Source: Camarhynchus parvulus (lineage: Eukaryota > Chordata > Aves > Passeriformes > Thraupidae). Taken from it: 64,000 nucleotides of DNA. The position numbers and the translations under genes were made by a program. Positions 12,350-25,286 of this stretch are shown here, piece by piece. The stretch spans positions 72,913,689-72,977,688 of the forward strand of contig NC_044571.1 in NCBI RefSeq assembly GCF_901933205.1. The letters run 5' to 3'. How positions within the stretch are numbered: position 1 is the stretch's first letter; every line of letters begins with the position of its first letter. Under the pieces are notes generated by a model, which saw only the letters and a list, made by a program, of their open reading frames with translations, ran no database searches and was not told where the DNA came from.

Positions 12350-13328
12350 CAAATTATTCTCAAGTGCAGTTAGCAGCCCCAGGAATACAACAAACCTCGG
12401 TACATTCCTCAGAGTGAACTTTGTGTTCCTTGCAGTGCCTTCTTGCACAGAGGCCTCCTGCATTGGGAACTGTGCCAGTAGATCCCTCAAAGGACTTGGA
12501 TCTGAAGCAGCAGCTGCCAAAGCCTCTGGCATGTGCCCAAAATCATTGGGTGATAACTGCCCAAAGAGGAAGCTGCCCCGGGGCTCTGCAAGCATCCCAT
12601 GGTGCTGGGACCTGCCTTGGAGCTGCTGCTGTGCCTCCTGAAGGCAGCATCTCTGGCAGAGCCCTCCGGCTTGGCTGAGGGAGGAGGGGCTGTGTGCCCT
12701 GGGCCCTCCATCCTGCCAGGGTTGGGAGCCACATCCCGCATGCCTCAGGGCTGCAGGTGGGTAGGGTGGGCAGTGGGTCATGGCCAGGCTCCTGCTGAAA
12801 CCCTTGCAGAGACAGGGGCTGTTGAGAAGGAAGCCTACCCTACCTCTGACTGGGACACCAGTACACCACCAGCTGAAACAAGGCCCTGCCTCAGCCCTTG
12901 GAAGACAAAGTTTGGGTTTAAGATGCCAAGAGGAACATAAAATCCAAAGCTGTGGAGTTTTCAGGGTCTGATTTGCACACAGAGGCCAGCACTAGGGTCT
13001 TGGGACTGCCTTGCTCAGCGTGTGAGTTATTATTTAAAATTGTTTCTGCAGCCTCCCTCTCCCTGCATGACCCATGCGGGGGCTTAGAGATGTTCCTGCT
13101 GCTCAGGGGACCAAGGCACAGTGGCCTCCATGAGTTTCATGTCTAGCAAGTGTTTCTGCAATAGCTGCTGCTTGGAGGAGCCTTCTACAGGACCGTGCTT
13201 GCTTCAGGTACCAACAGTGAAAGGCAGTAAAACCCTTTTGTGCAAATATTTCTGTAGTACCACCACAAAATGTTCCTGAGAATTTTGTCTAGTGCTGCCC
13301 TGGCTGCCAAGGATGCTTTTTAGCTTCT

Positions 13329-14342
13329 CTAGTCAGTGCTGAAGTTCTCTGGTGGATGTCTTGCAGAGGAGGAATTGGGCAAGATGAAGTGTACCTTAGC
13401 AGCAGCAGGTTTAAAACCAGAAGCATGAAAATAGAGTTTCTGATACAAGGAAAGCTCTGGGCTCCTCTCACTCCTGATTGTAGCGTTCTCAAGCTGGCCT
13501 GGTCTGGCTCTGACAGGTGGGATTGGCAGCTCATTAGCTGGAACACTCAGGTTCGCACAGGCTGCTGGCAGCCAGCAGGAGCCGGTCTGGGAAGGGGTGG
13601 CAGCTCTCCCCAGCAGCTGCTGGAGGAGAAGCCAGCCTGGGAACAGCGTTTGTCCTGCTGCAGCAGCCACTTTGGATGAGCCTGAATGGCCGGGAATGGC
13701 CGCAGTCTGCCCTGCGAGGGAAGGGAAGGGAGCGGGGGCGCGGCCCTGCCTCTGGGCGGACACAGGAACTTTCTCAGCCACCTCCGCAACAGGCGGGATT
13801 TTGCCCTGGTGAGGATGTTGTTGGAATTGCAGATTGGTATTTACCTGTAGGTAAAGGTCTGTCTGAAATGTTGTAGCAGAGTTGTACGATGAAAAAATGC
13901 TATGCAGCAGGGCAGGAGAGAGTGAGTTCAATCGTGCCTGTGAACGGCTGGCAGCAAAGAGCGGCGCCTGGTCTGTAAGGCAGGAAGCAACTTGATTGCC
14001 ACTTGAAACGGTGATGTTCTTCCTTGCCCCTCTCTCTTCCATGTTGTTTCCACGCTTGATGGCTGGCCAGCAGCTTTGCTTCTCCTTGTAGTTCATCCTG
14101 GGTCTTTCCTCTAAATTCACCAGTGATCTTTCCATCTGGGCCTGCAGCAGGGTGTGGATTTGGAAGCAGCTGGGCTGCAGGTGGCCCCGGCCAGGAGTGC
14201 AGGCACCCTGAGTCTCACAGCTGAGCCACCTCACTGCCCTGACTGCAGAGGGCAATGTTGTAAACCTGCGACCATTTGGGGATTTCTTCCCAGTTTTTGT
14301 CTCGTGGTCTGACTGAAGTTCTGCTGCTGCTTGGCTTTCCAT
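13329..14342 (-). other. Unassigned 337-codon open reading frame
   Basis: ATG at 14340-14342 and TGA at 13329-13331 on the - strand. The translation begins MESQAAAELQSDHETKTG and is rich in Ser, Ala, Gln and Pro. I see no signal peptide, membrane segment or recognisable domain. Open frames on the + strand cover part of the same DNA, which is typical of GC-rich noncoding sequence. I do not call it a gene. It is listed because it is the longest open frame in the intergenic region. Confidence 0.15.
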
Positions 14343-16906
14343 AGCTGACGTGCACTGAGGAGTTAGAGTGTTAGCCTGCCTGCCTCCTACAGCAGAATTT
14401 GCTGGCCCTCAGCTGGGGGCAGGCGTTCCATTAAATTTGTTTTAAATGGTAAAATGTGGGGTGAACAAGTTAACTTTTATTAAAAGTCTGGTCCAGGTTT
14501 AGAATAGGGTTGCAGCCCCATTTCCAGGCAGCACATGGCACACTAACACTTTCCATTTTTATCACGCTGACGTTTTCCTTTTTCCCAAATCATTCTATAG
14601 ATGTAGCCTTGTGCCAACCATGAGCAGCTTTGCCGCATGCCGTGTGCGCAGTTTCAGCATTAATTAAATTGCTTTGTCGCAGAGGAACCAAGGGAAGGTC
14701 ATTTAATCAGGTATTAAATAAATGAACAAACAAACATAACATCATCCCTCTCTGCAGTTCCTGGAGCGCTCCTCGCCATCATGACCATGATGAGACCAGG
14801 GCAGAACACTGGGGGCAGCTCAGTACTGAGGATCACCATGGTCTGCACCTCCCAGAAAACCCAAAATGTTTAACTGGGTTTGAGCCCCAGCAGCTCTGTG
14901 CTTATAGGCACTCTGTGAACATGTGACTCATGCCAGAGTCCCCAACAACTGCTGGAGGTGGCTGCAGTGGGAGAGCAGGTAACAAAACACTGCCTGAGAC
15001 AGGCAGTTCTGTCACTGAATTCAGTTCACTTTCTTTTCCCCCACCAGGGAAAACAGACTTTCTATTCCTGAAATTGGTTGAACATAAGTTAAAATCCAGG
15101 TTTCTGCATGCCTGAAAGTTTTGTAGAGCTGGATGAAACCCAAAAATTCCTTCTCCCAGGCACCCTGGCCAGACCCCAATGCAATGTTCCCCCTTTCAGG
15201 CCACTTCCCGAGGTTTGGAATGTTGAGTCACCCAAACCACCATTGCAGCTCTGGTTCCAGTGTGCAGTTGGGGATCTCTGTAAGGTGAGCCTGGCTGGTG
15301 TAAGGAACCTGCCTGGAGAACATTGCCAGCTCCTTATCCCCCACACTCCTCTTGCTTACGCTTCACCCAGCTCATGTAAATTAATAGCAGCGTTGAATTT
15401 CTGTCATATCTACCTGCTGCTCCTGGCAGTTCAGCTGGGAAAGAAAAAGCCTGACTGTTGCTATAGAGACCATCAGATGGAGTGGCTCCAGAACATCTTC
15501 TGCACCACTGCCACCGAGTGCTCACCCGTGTCCCAGCACCCGTCTGGCGGCCATGCTGGGAGTGGGACATCCCTGCTCCTCGAGCTACCCCTGTCCTGCC
15601 CTGCAGAACTCCAGGGAGGACTGATCTCTGGGTCTCCTACAAGCTGGATTTACGCAGGTCTTCCTCAGCATGAAGCTTCTCCCAAGCTCTCCTTGAACAG
15701 GCTTGTGGGTTGGACATGTCCCCAGGGATGGGCAGGGAAATGCAGGGCAGCAGCTCCTTCCTGGTGCTGGTTGTAGGACTGTGGGAGCCTGCTGGGAAGG
15801 CTGAGTGAGACAGGGTGTGTGACAAAGCTGGTTGGTGGAGGCAGCTTCAAGCCTTTCCGACACTTGTGCTACTGGCTCTGCCAGGCCAGGTGTCCCAGGA
15901 ATGGGTGCTGAGGTTACTGAGCACAGGTCCTCTGCTGTGACACTGAGGAGCAGGGTGATGCTGGTGTTTAATGCATGTGCTCATAATGGGCCCAGGTCTG
16001 TGCCAGCTTTTTCTTCAACGTTACAGCAAAGGGGGCACTTTATGCACCAGAACACCAAATCTCTAAATGTCCCTTCCATTTCTTCAGCACAGAATGACCT
16101 CAAAGATCCTGTGAGGCTGGTGGATGCTGTCCAGAGCAGCCCAAGTCACACTTTTTCCTGCTTGGAAATGGTCTTTCAGGGAGCATCCCTGTGTGTTTGT
16201 ACAGCAGCCTCTCCCTAGCTTCTCCAGGCAAGGTCATGCAGGTTGCCAAGTTCAGGTTTCAGCTCCAGGATGAGTGACAGAGCCCTTTCATCTCCAGTGT
16301 CACAACACTTCAACCTGCATCAGGGGCTGCTGTGATGCCTGCCAGGCTCACAGGCATTTTGTTAAAGCTTTTGCAAGAGAAACTTGTAAACTGGTGACAG
16401 GGTCTCCAGGCCTGCCCTGCAGGTGATGTAGACAGATCTCATGGGATTTAGAGAATTGACTGAATTGGAGAAACTCACGGTCCTTGATCAGCCTAAGGGA
16501 GAAAGCAGAGCTACAGAGGAGAAGCCTGAGGTGGTGGTAGGAGCACCATCCAAAGAGACCAGACCAGATTATACAAACACCAGCAGCTTGATGTTTTAAG
16601 GGGGAAAAAAAAGGGTGTATTTGGCATTCTTGAAGCAATCTGAAAAACTGAAATCCATCCTGTGCCAGCAAATCACCTATGAAGAAACCAGCAAGTTTAG
16701 GGACATGGCAAATCACAATTGTGGCTTTGTAACTCTTAATTATCCAGCACCCCAGTTTCTTCCAAAGTGAGGAATGAGTGTAAGCGTGGTAGTGGCTGTG
16801 AGGTCTCACTGAAGACAAGAGTTACAGCTGGAATATGGATGTTTAAAGCAGTTCATCGGTCAAGATCAGCCACAGCACTTCTACTGCCCTTCCCTCAGGG
16901 TTTAAT

Positions 16907-16930
16907 GCTGCTGCTGCTGCTACTGCTGCT
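16907..16930 (+). repeat. Short GCT/CTG trinucleotide tract
   Basis: About eight GCT units with one ACT interruption. It lies in the GC-richer intergenic block and is not inside any supported coding exon. Confidence 0.8.
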
Positions 16931-17410
16931 GAACACCCTGTGTGGAACAGAGTGGGTGATCTTTACAACGATTTGTGGCTGGAAGCCGGGCTCTGGGGGT
17001 GCTTGGCCCCCTTGCAGGAGAGAGAAGCATGATGGTCAGCCAGCATCCCACAGCTCAAGAGCTGGAGCCTCCTACAGCTGAGAGTCAGGGAAGTGAGCAG
17101 CTGTTTTTAGAAAATAGCTTCAGTGTGCCAAACAACTTAGTAACAGAGAATATAATATCAGATGATAATCTGTCCATTCCATTTTATACTGGTCTTACAG
17201 TCCGAACTCTGGACATGCCCCAGGCCCTGCTACCTCTCACTCTTTGCAGGGACAATGAGCTGATGGGTGTTGTTGGTTATCCACCATCTGCTCCTCAGCT
17301 TTCAGGAGTTACAGCTCTGAGCTTTGGAACAGCACAGTGCCAGCAGCACTGTCAGTTTCTTCTGCATCTAAAACTGATGATGGGGTTTTTCCTTTTCTTT
17401 TGCCCTTAGC

Positions 17411-18464
17411 AATGCCTTTGAGAGAATAGGGACTTGCCGGGAAAGCAAGACATCTTCTTAACTTGCTGGAGTGGAGGCTGCAGAGCAAGTGGAGCAGGAC
17501 AGAGCATCATGAGCCGTGTAGGGCCTTGGGATAGCTCTGCTTAGCCTGGAAATGCAGCAGAAGCTATTCATAGCTCTGAGCCCATAGAGTGAACCCATCC
17601 TTTACTTGTGCTTTGAGGGATTTTTGCCCTCTGAAATTGCATTTTCTTGCCAGGTGAATAATATGGCTTTTAAAAGTAATAAGGAATTAAAGGAGATGTT
17701 ATTTGATTTTCTCATCTACTGCAAATAGAAAATTTCTTGATCCATCATGTGGAGGCACAACAAAAATACTTTAGAGACTTTAAGCACCTGGCCAAAGGAA
17801 CCAGCAGCTCTGGGCTGTGCAGATCAGCAGCCAAGGAAATCTCACCTTGGACCATGGATCCATCTCTTTCCATCACAGGTGTGATCATCCACTCAGATTC
17901 CTTTCTGCTGAAGCTCCAAGCACTGATTTAATGAAAAGTAGCTATGACAATTTAAACAGTGTAATTCAGAAAAAATTATGTGTTTCCATGTGGAGAATAT
18001 AAGGGCTCAGCTGAGCTGGAGGTAATGGGAGCACCTGGGCCAGCACTGCCCCAGCCTGAATTCTGACAAGAAGGCAACAGAGGTACTCAGTGTCTAGCAG
18101 CAGATCAGAAAAATGCAATCTTTGCACTCACTAGAATAGTTCTTAATGATTCTATTCTATATTCTATTCTGCTCTATTTACACCTGCACTATCAAGAGCT
18201 AGGCCACACTAACAATTATGCAATGGAAGACAAATAAATATGGAGGAGTACCTAAGAGGAGACTGGGTACACTGGCACAATGTCTAAGCCCAAAATTTGC
18301 CACTATAAATGAGTGATTCTTGACCCCAGAGCCTTTTTCTTGGTAAGCAAAATGAAGGGAAAGAGCCTAGTAAGCACAAATTACTACATTAAAAATGAAC
18401 TGATAATCATACATGTTTATGTATGGTTCCATGTGGCACTCTTCACTGTGTGACTCTTCACTGT
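17411..18464. other. Intergenic sequence before the CR1 fragment
   Basis: No gene signal. A short array of ATTCT/TATTCT words at about 18150-18172 resembles the microsatellite-like tail left by CR1 elements, but no CR1 body precedes it that I can recognise. Confidence 0.5.
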
Positions 18465-19410
18465 CAATTAGAGAGATGTGTATTTGGTGGCTGGTCTGTT
18501 CAGAGGATAAGGAATTGGCTGGATTGGTGCAGCCAGAGGTTTGTGGTCAGTGTCCAGGGGGAGGCTGGTGATGGGTGGTGTCCCTCATGGCTCTGTCCTG
18601 GGACTGGTGCTCTTTAAGATCTTGACAGCACCCTCAGCAAGTTTGCATGTGGCACCACACTGGTTGGTACAGCTGACATACCTGGAGGATAGGAAGTCAT
18701 CCAGAGGGAAGTTCAACAAGTCCAGGTGCAAGGTAGGTCAGAGCAACCTTAGACACGAGTACAGACCAGGAGAACTTACTGAAAGAAGCCCTGTGGAGAT
18801 CTGGGGATTCTTGTGGATGAAAAGCTGGACACAAGTAAACAACGTGGCCTCATAGTCCAGAAAGCCACTTGTATCCTGCCTGTGGGCAGCAGGGCAAGGG
18901 AGGGGATCCTGCCCTTGTGAGAGCCCACCTGCAATGCTGCTGCATCCAGCTCTGGGGTCCTCAGCTCACCTGTATGAGCAGGTGCAGAGGGTCACAGAGG
19001 TGATCAGAGGGCTGGAGCACCTCCCCTGTGAAGACAGCCCAGAGAGTTGGGTTTGTTCAGCCTGGAGAAGAGAGGCTCCCAGGAGGCCTTACAGCACCAT
19101 CTAGGATCTTAAGGAGGATTACAGAAAGGAGGGAATTGGACTCTTTGTATGGGCAGACAGGACAAGGGAAAATAGTTCTGAACTAAAAGAAAATAGGTTT
19201 AGAATAGATGTCAGGAAGAAATTCTTCACTGTGACAGTGGTGAGGCACTAGAACGGGTTGCCCAGGGAAGCTGTGGATGCTCCATCCCTGGTGATGTCCA
19301 AGGCCAGGCTGATCAGGTCCAGTGAAAGGTGTCTCTGCCCATGGCAAGGGGGTTGGGACTGGATGATCTCTGAGGTCCCTTCTGCACCAAACCTTTCTAT
19401 GATTCTATTT
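18465..19410 (+). mobile_element. CR1 LINE, 5'-truncated fragment
   Basis: The sequence contains several hallmark CR1 segments in order. First is the RT region around GGTGTCCCTCATGG and TCCTGGGACTGGTGCT, then the CACCCTCAGCAAGTTTGC block (KFA of the polymerase motif, with the following DD lost), then CAGCAGGGCAAGGGAGGGGA and the block TTCAGCCTGGAGAAGAGAGG. The 3' end has GGACTGGATGATCTCTGAGG followed by TCTATGATTCTATT. It carries frameshifts and stops, so it is a dead copy of the 3' third of the element. It lies just past the inferred 3' end of ZC3H12C. Confidence 0.93.
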
Positions 19411-19558
19411 CTGAAACTGTTCCAGTCTACTCGAAGTGAGCAGTTTTGTTGCAGGTTTTGTGCACGTAGGAACACAAAGCTGTCTATAACTCACTGCTAA
19501 CTGCTCTAGAGATTTTTTTTATGAAACAAAACCAGCCCATCAATGAGGAAAATGAATC

Positions 19559-19564
19559 TTTATT
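19559..19564 (-). terminator. ZC3H12C: Candidate distal ZC3H12C poly(A) signal
   Basis: TTTATT on the + strand is AATAAA on the - strand. The - strand sequence downstream is TTTTGTTTC-like and GGGCTGG-containing, a plausible G/U-rich downstream element. It is the last good signal before the CR1 fragment on the gene's downstream side. Confidence 0.45.
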
Positions 19565-21710
19565 TTTTTTCTCTAAAAGCAGAATCCATGTACATGGTTA
19601 TTTGTATGGTTTAGAGGTGGTTTTAAGATGTGAATAGTCACATCACAGAAACAATACAGAACAACCAGTGAAGGAATGAAGAGCCAGTTTGACAATTGCT
19701 TTATCAAGTAGCCCAAACATTATTTTTAGCTAATGGTTTTGCCACAGTGGACTTCAGGACAATATTAAAATCTCACCTACTCAACACAAATACAGAGATA
19801 ACGACTGGGAAAAGAGCTACAAAATACAATTATTGCTGCTGTATCTGCATTGCTTCCTCACAGGATACTCTACTGTATGCTGGGAAAGCAGTGCTTAAAT
19901 TTCAGTTTTATTAAGAATGTCATTTAGATAAATAAAAAGCCATGAACCAGCCAATCTCACATGGTTAATTTATTTGAGACCAAAAGAAAATGGGTTGTTC
20001 TACAAAAAAAAAGCAGAGAGGTTTTGTTTTATAAGGCAAAGAGCAGATTGTTATACTTTGAAAAAGAGAGGATGGATGTGCTTAAACATCTAAGTAAATT
20101 TGGTTTGTAGGTGTTCCCAAAGACTGCAAAGGGCAATCCTGGCCGAATGACCTGTGAGCACCAGTGAGACTCCCCTGTACTTGGGAAGAGGTGGCTCTCA
20201 GCTGTGCTCCTCAAGGTCCCAGCCCAGCTGCACTTACACACACGCCAGTCTGACTCAGGTTCTCTCACACCACTGAACCAGCCCACACCTCTGCTTCTGC
20301 TGAAGTCGGGTGTAGGTGTTGGTGTTTGGGAGACTGGGCCCTCCCACAGCTACTGAGTGTGTGAGGGAACGAGAACTATTGCAATCATTTAGCTTAAAGG
20401 GTAGACAGAGCGATGAACACTCCAAGCACAAGTTATGACAACCCTTTAAGACCTGAAAAAGGAAGGTGGAAAATTATTTCAAACACACTGATAACTATGA
20501 ACCACACATGGTATTTGGTGGTGCCTCTATAAACATCTGTGAGAGACTTGAAGTGCACCAGCACATTTCCCTGTACTGCAGGGCAAGGAAAACCCAGCAC
20601 TCTGCAGGATGCTTCCCATGCAAATGTGCATTTCCCAGGTGATTGAGTGCCTAAGTCAGCAGCTTCTGATGAAGCCTTGAGAAATGTATTCTAGAACATC
20701 TGAAGATGAAATTTGAACATCTCTCATGTTACCGAGCAAACGGTTAGTTGGAAAAACCATTTAATATAAGCGATTCTAGGTTCAGTTACATGATTAGCCT
20801 AAACAATGTGCCCAAACATATTTAATTTGAACAAAATTCTTAAACTATGCCTCTCTAAAATTTACAAAGTATATAAAACATGTGATTTGACATTTATAAA
20901 ACCTCAGCCCTTTTACAGAAAACAAAACAAGGCCATAGAATTTTAAATTTAAATCTATTGGTTTTTCTTCTCAGCAGTTTTAGTTCCTATGATAAAAAAA
21001 CTTCAAACAAACAGCATTCCACCATGGCCTTATAATGCAAGGAATAAATTAGCAAGTCAAACTGTAAATAAAAATAAATAATTTCTAAGGATTTTTTTTA
21101 ACGGTCTTTTTAATTGCACAGTATTTCAGTATTTTAAATTTTCAGTAGCAATGAAAAGTCAGTTGGGTATTTTTCTAAATGCTCCAGAGAGCAGGAAAGC
21201 ATTGTGTCTCATTTTTCAAGCTTTACACATTGAAAATACCTTGGTCAAACCATCAACTGATAAAGCTGGTAAATGTTTTGGTAGTCTCTTACTGTGGCAA
21301 GACGCTGCAGTATCTCTCCCCCAAGGCATTTAGTCCTCCAGGTGCTCTCCCAGCTGGGGGAAACGCCCCCAGGGTCCCCTTCCAAGTGAGGTACTCTGGT
21401 TTACACTGGCAGCTTGGATATTTTTGGGAAGGTGTTCCCCATGAGCTACAACTTTCACAGCAGAAGTTCATCAACATCTCAGCTACATCCGCACCCGCCG
21501 AGGCTGCAGGAGTCTCCTTTGAGGGCTTCCCCAGCCCCACGTGCCTTCTCTTTCCGGGTGTCACACGAACACATCAGGCTTTTGGCTCTCCCCAGAGCTA
21601 CTGTGCAATGCAGGACCAAGCTACAATTCAGACATACTGAAGAAAATGGGGCACCTGGGAAGGTATGATCTTACCTCAGACCATCAGCAGTATCTTAAAC
21701 CCACTTGCCA

Positions 21711-21752
21711 AATATATGTGTATATATACAAATATATATATATATATATATT
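21711..21752. repeat. AT dinucleotide tract with a palindrome
   Basis: The palindrome TGTATATATACA at 21719-21730 is followed by an (AT)n run to about 21751. In the ZC3H12C transcript it could fold as a hairpin and carries a TGTATATA Pumilio-recognition word. Confidence 0.8.
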
Positions 21753-24031
21753 ACACATATTTGAAAAAATAAAAAACAACAAAGTGATTAATACTGTCAT
21801 AGCCTGGGTATATTTAGCTCAAAGTTAGTTATCTACAGGACATACTTAAAAACTCTTAAATATTTGCAACATGTTGTTGTATTGAAAACAGTTGTGAGGA
21901 GATGCCTAGTGTATGTGCATTAAAAATACTGTATATCTATATACTATTACTGATGCAGTTGTAACAGCTTGGGATTTTATCTAAAAATACAGAGTTTCTG
22001 CTAAGTATCAAAACAACTCTCAAGTATTGAAGACCAAGGGAAGTTTTGCCCTCTTCTTGGCTGAGGGACAGCTCTAACTTGAAGGTACTAAATCCTTCAT
22101 TGCATCTCTGGCACTCAGCTGGGGCCAAGACAGCATCACTGAATTACCTCTGCTATTTAAGGATCATGGGGGGTTACAGCTCAGTTATTTGCATCACTTA
22201 CATAGACAAAGGTAGTATTTGACCAGTATCACTGCATCCATGTTTGTTACTGGTGTATTCTTTAGAAGTTGTTAAATATACAGATTGATCTCATTATGGA
22301 GATATTCACACAAATTTTCTCCATCTGTTACCACAGCAAAACAAAAGGAAGTATCAAGGCAAACATTTTGTCCACAGTAAATTTCCTTTACCCAACATAA
22401 ACAAGTCTAAGGCGAACTAGCACATCATTGCACAACATTAAAATCCACCATATTACTCCTGCTCTTGTATTTTTAAAGCATTTTCAGTGCTTGGGTGCAA
22501 AGCACAGAACCTATCACAAGAATTCCCTAGGGATCACCACCCTTTGAGGATTCAGTACTGCCCTGGCTGTGTGCAGAGGCAATGGACACTGGTAACTCAG
22601 GCCTGGGCAGCTCCTCACATGGATATCCCAGTGGCTAAGCCTGCTGAGCCCCTGCCCTAGGCCAGACTGTGACATGTGCATGGCAGGAGCAGCCTGGTGC
22701 CCACGCCACAGGAAAAACCACAAAACACTTCTATTACATATGCACGTTTCAGTTCATGCTTAAAGGAATTGAACTTTTGGCAGAAGTAAATACCTACATA
22801 GAAAATAAACGTAGAAACCCATTAAAACCACAAACACAATAACTGCATTATTAAAACAGCTGCATCTACACTATGGTGTAGTACTTCAGTGTAATTCAGT
22901 TTAACCAAATCTTAGCATACAACTAAGATGAGACCCATTTCCCAGTCCAAACCTCAGCGTCAGCGGTGCATCAATCTCTACATTAAAACATGCTCTACGG
23001 ATGGCAACCAACCAAATCCAGGGAAAAACTGTTGCCACAGGTGAAGAGGTCTTCTCCCTGAACAGACAACGCAGGACAGATGGTGTAGAGCCCCTCTGGC
23101 CATGCCATGGGGACAGGCAATGGCAGAACCTGCAGCACTGCGGCAGTGGAAGCTGCAGGAGCACCAGGTCCTGAATTGGTTTGCTGAACATGGTTCAGAT
23201 TATTGGATATGTCTATAGCACAATGCTCTTTAGAAGCATTTACTGTATACCCAAACCCTACTTGCTGCAACACACGGTGTCACACAAGTAGTGAAAATGT
23301 CTTCGTATTCAAAGGTGCTTGGACATCATTTTCAGGCAGCATTTTACCTTTATTTTAGTGAGTTCCCACTACAAAGATTTTAGAAAGAAGAAGATGCCAA
23401 TAGTCTATTTTCTCGTTTTAGTATGTGAAATTGAGACAGACACCTAAAACAAATACCTACTTTTACTTGCCTAAATCTATTCTATGTCTGAAATCTCTAA
23501 TTTTTAAATAAGGGATAAAATGTTGCCCAAAAAACTAGTTATAATTTTACATTTGTGTTTCTAATCTACAAATCGAAATAGTTCTCAGTTAAAAAGATAC
23601 AATTTGTATCAACAGTAAAAGGTACTTTCTGGTTCTTCAGGGCCTTACTTAAAACTCCAGCAAGTGTACCAAAATTATCAGCTGTAACAGTGTAAACGAG
23701 TGACATTTTTTTAACACTGAACATCATTGCAATGGATGGAAACCTAAAACTGTCAGCAACTGATCATGTCATGGAAGTACATCTGACATCAATTGCAAAA
23801 ACTATTTCTATTTTTCATACATATATATATAAAAGCTTAAGAGGTGCTAGTAAAACCCATGACTTTAAACCAGAAATATCCCTTACTAATGCTAAAACAG
23901 ACTTGGCTTGTCTGTTTCTAAAACTACACTATTTGTGGCAAGAATCAGGCCTACACAATGCAAAAAGCAAAAAACTAACTCCAGGAACACATATGGTATC
24001 TTCTCTCCCCACAACCCTCCCCTCCCCAACC

Positions 24032-24050
24032 AAAAAAAAAAAAAAAAAAA
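24032..24050. repeat. A19 homopolymer
   Basis: Nineteen consecutive A on the + strand, preceded by a C-rich pyrimidine tract. In the ZC3H12C mRNA this is a U19 tract in the 3' UTR. Confidence 0.9.
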
Positions 24051-25286
24051 GTTTAAGTTATTATTTTGAGCTACAATATCATTACCATAGTGCAGATAAT
24101 AAATGTTGCATATCCTGAACACACAAAACCTTTTCAGGCCAGCCTTGATAAATAGCAAGAAAAATCAAACAGTATCTTAAATACAAAACTTGCATTGAGA
24201 TAATTAAATTCATTTAAAAACAGGTAAATACTTTATGAAAAGCATATTTTATCCAGTACAGTTGTGCAGCAATACAAAAGAAAAACATATAAAACAACTA
24301 AACAGGGCCCTACGATTTCAGGTCCCCATCTACTGACCAGAGATACACAGAGCTGGGTAACAACACACGGGAACTGAAACAGGGCAGCCTAGCTTGGGGG
24401 GGTTCTGAACATTTGCAGTTTCTCTTAGCTCCCAAGGGGGCTGCAAATTCTCAGTACCTCTGAAAATCAGGCAATAAGGCTTTTAACATATCCATAAATA
24501 AGTAAAAAAAAAAATCTTTTCCTCCTCTGTTTGCATCTGATCTTACTAATTGACTGCATCAACAAAAACATGTAACTATTTAGGCAAAACAAAGAAAGCA
24601 ACAAAAAGTGCCATACTATAAATTACCAATATATTGTTACCCATTTCACTGTTAACTGGTAACTTGGTTATTTGTTACAAAAAATGAAGTCAGTGCTGTA
24701 GGAAATCTTTGTTTTCTACAACCAGGTGATTACAGCACAAAAAAGCTCACAAAAACAAACAAACATACATCAGACATACTCGTGGCAGTTTAAAAAGTTT
24801 AGAAACTTGGCTTGAAAATTGGCTTGAAAATTCCCTGCCAGAAGTAGCAAAATCCTCATTCTGCAGGTTAATATCTGACAGCCCAAGGATAAGCATCCAG
24901 CAAGTTAAAAAACGAAACTAAAAATCCCAACAAAATGTAACAATGATAAGAAAGTGCTGCATATAAACCCCTGATGCACCAAAGATTATAACCAGAGACC
25001 ACAGATTTTTTTTAATATCTATATATATATATATTAATTTAAACTGGAACATCCTCCAGATGTGAAAATAGCCATTTAAAAATTTTCAAACTAGAACACA
25101 AAACGTATCTGGTACTTCCAATGCATGGGGCTATACATACAGACTCCATGATACAGTATTTCACATAAACGGATTACTATATAACCTCCTTGCTGAGAAG
25201 GAGATCCCAAATGCTATTGTAGCAAACCTCCCTCAGCCTTAGAGCTGAGCTGAAAACTACGAGACACCACAAAGATGCATCATCTC

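Larger units (their letters stand above)
12350..17410. other. GC-richer intergenic block of unknown nature
   Basis: Base composition rises clearly against both flanks, and several long open frames appear on both strands. They overlap each other in different frames: 13329-14342 on the - strand, 15108-15776 on the + strand and 12329-12781 on the - strand. None resembles a protein family I know, and none has convincing splice or promoter context. An unannotated noncoding transcript or an old diverged repeat are both possible. A short (CTG)n-like tract is embedded at 16907-16930. Confidence 0.4.
19540..25286 (-). other. ZC3H12C: ZC3H12C 3' untranslated region (inferred)
   Basis: This is AT-rich sequence following the ZC3H12C stop. 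On the - strand it ends near the AATAAA at 19559-19564, which is followed by T/G-rich DNA. A length of about 5.7 kb fits the long 3' UTR I remember for mammalian ZC3H12C. It contains many AU-rich words, an (AT)n tract with a Pumilio-type TGTATATA site at 21723-21730, and a 19-nt A/T homopolymer at 24032-24050. Earlier poly(A) words exist, for example near 19,909, so shorter forms are possible. I saw no transposon inside it. Confidence 0.6.

Noticed and set aside
15108..15776. 222-codon open frame on the + strand
   Set aside because: It overlaps open frames on both strands in a GC-rich block and has no recognisable domain or gene signals. It is mentioned only as part of the block.
18150..18172. 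Array of ATTCT words resembling a CR1 3' tail
   Set aside because: No CR1 body is recognisable before it. A short microsatellite is the simpler reading.
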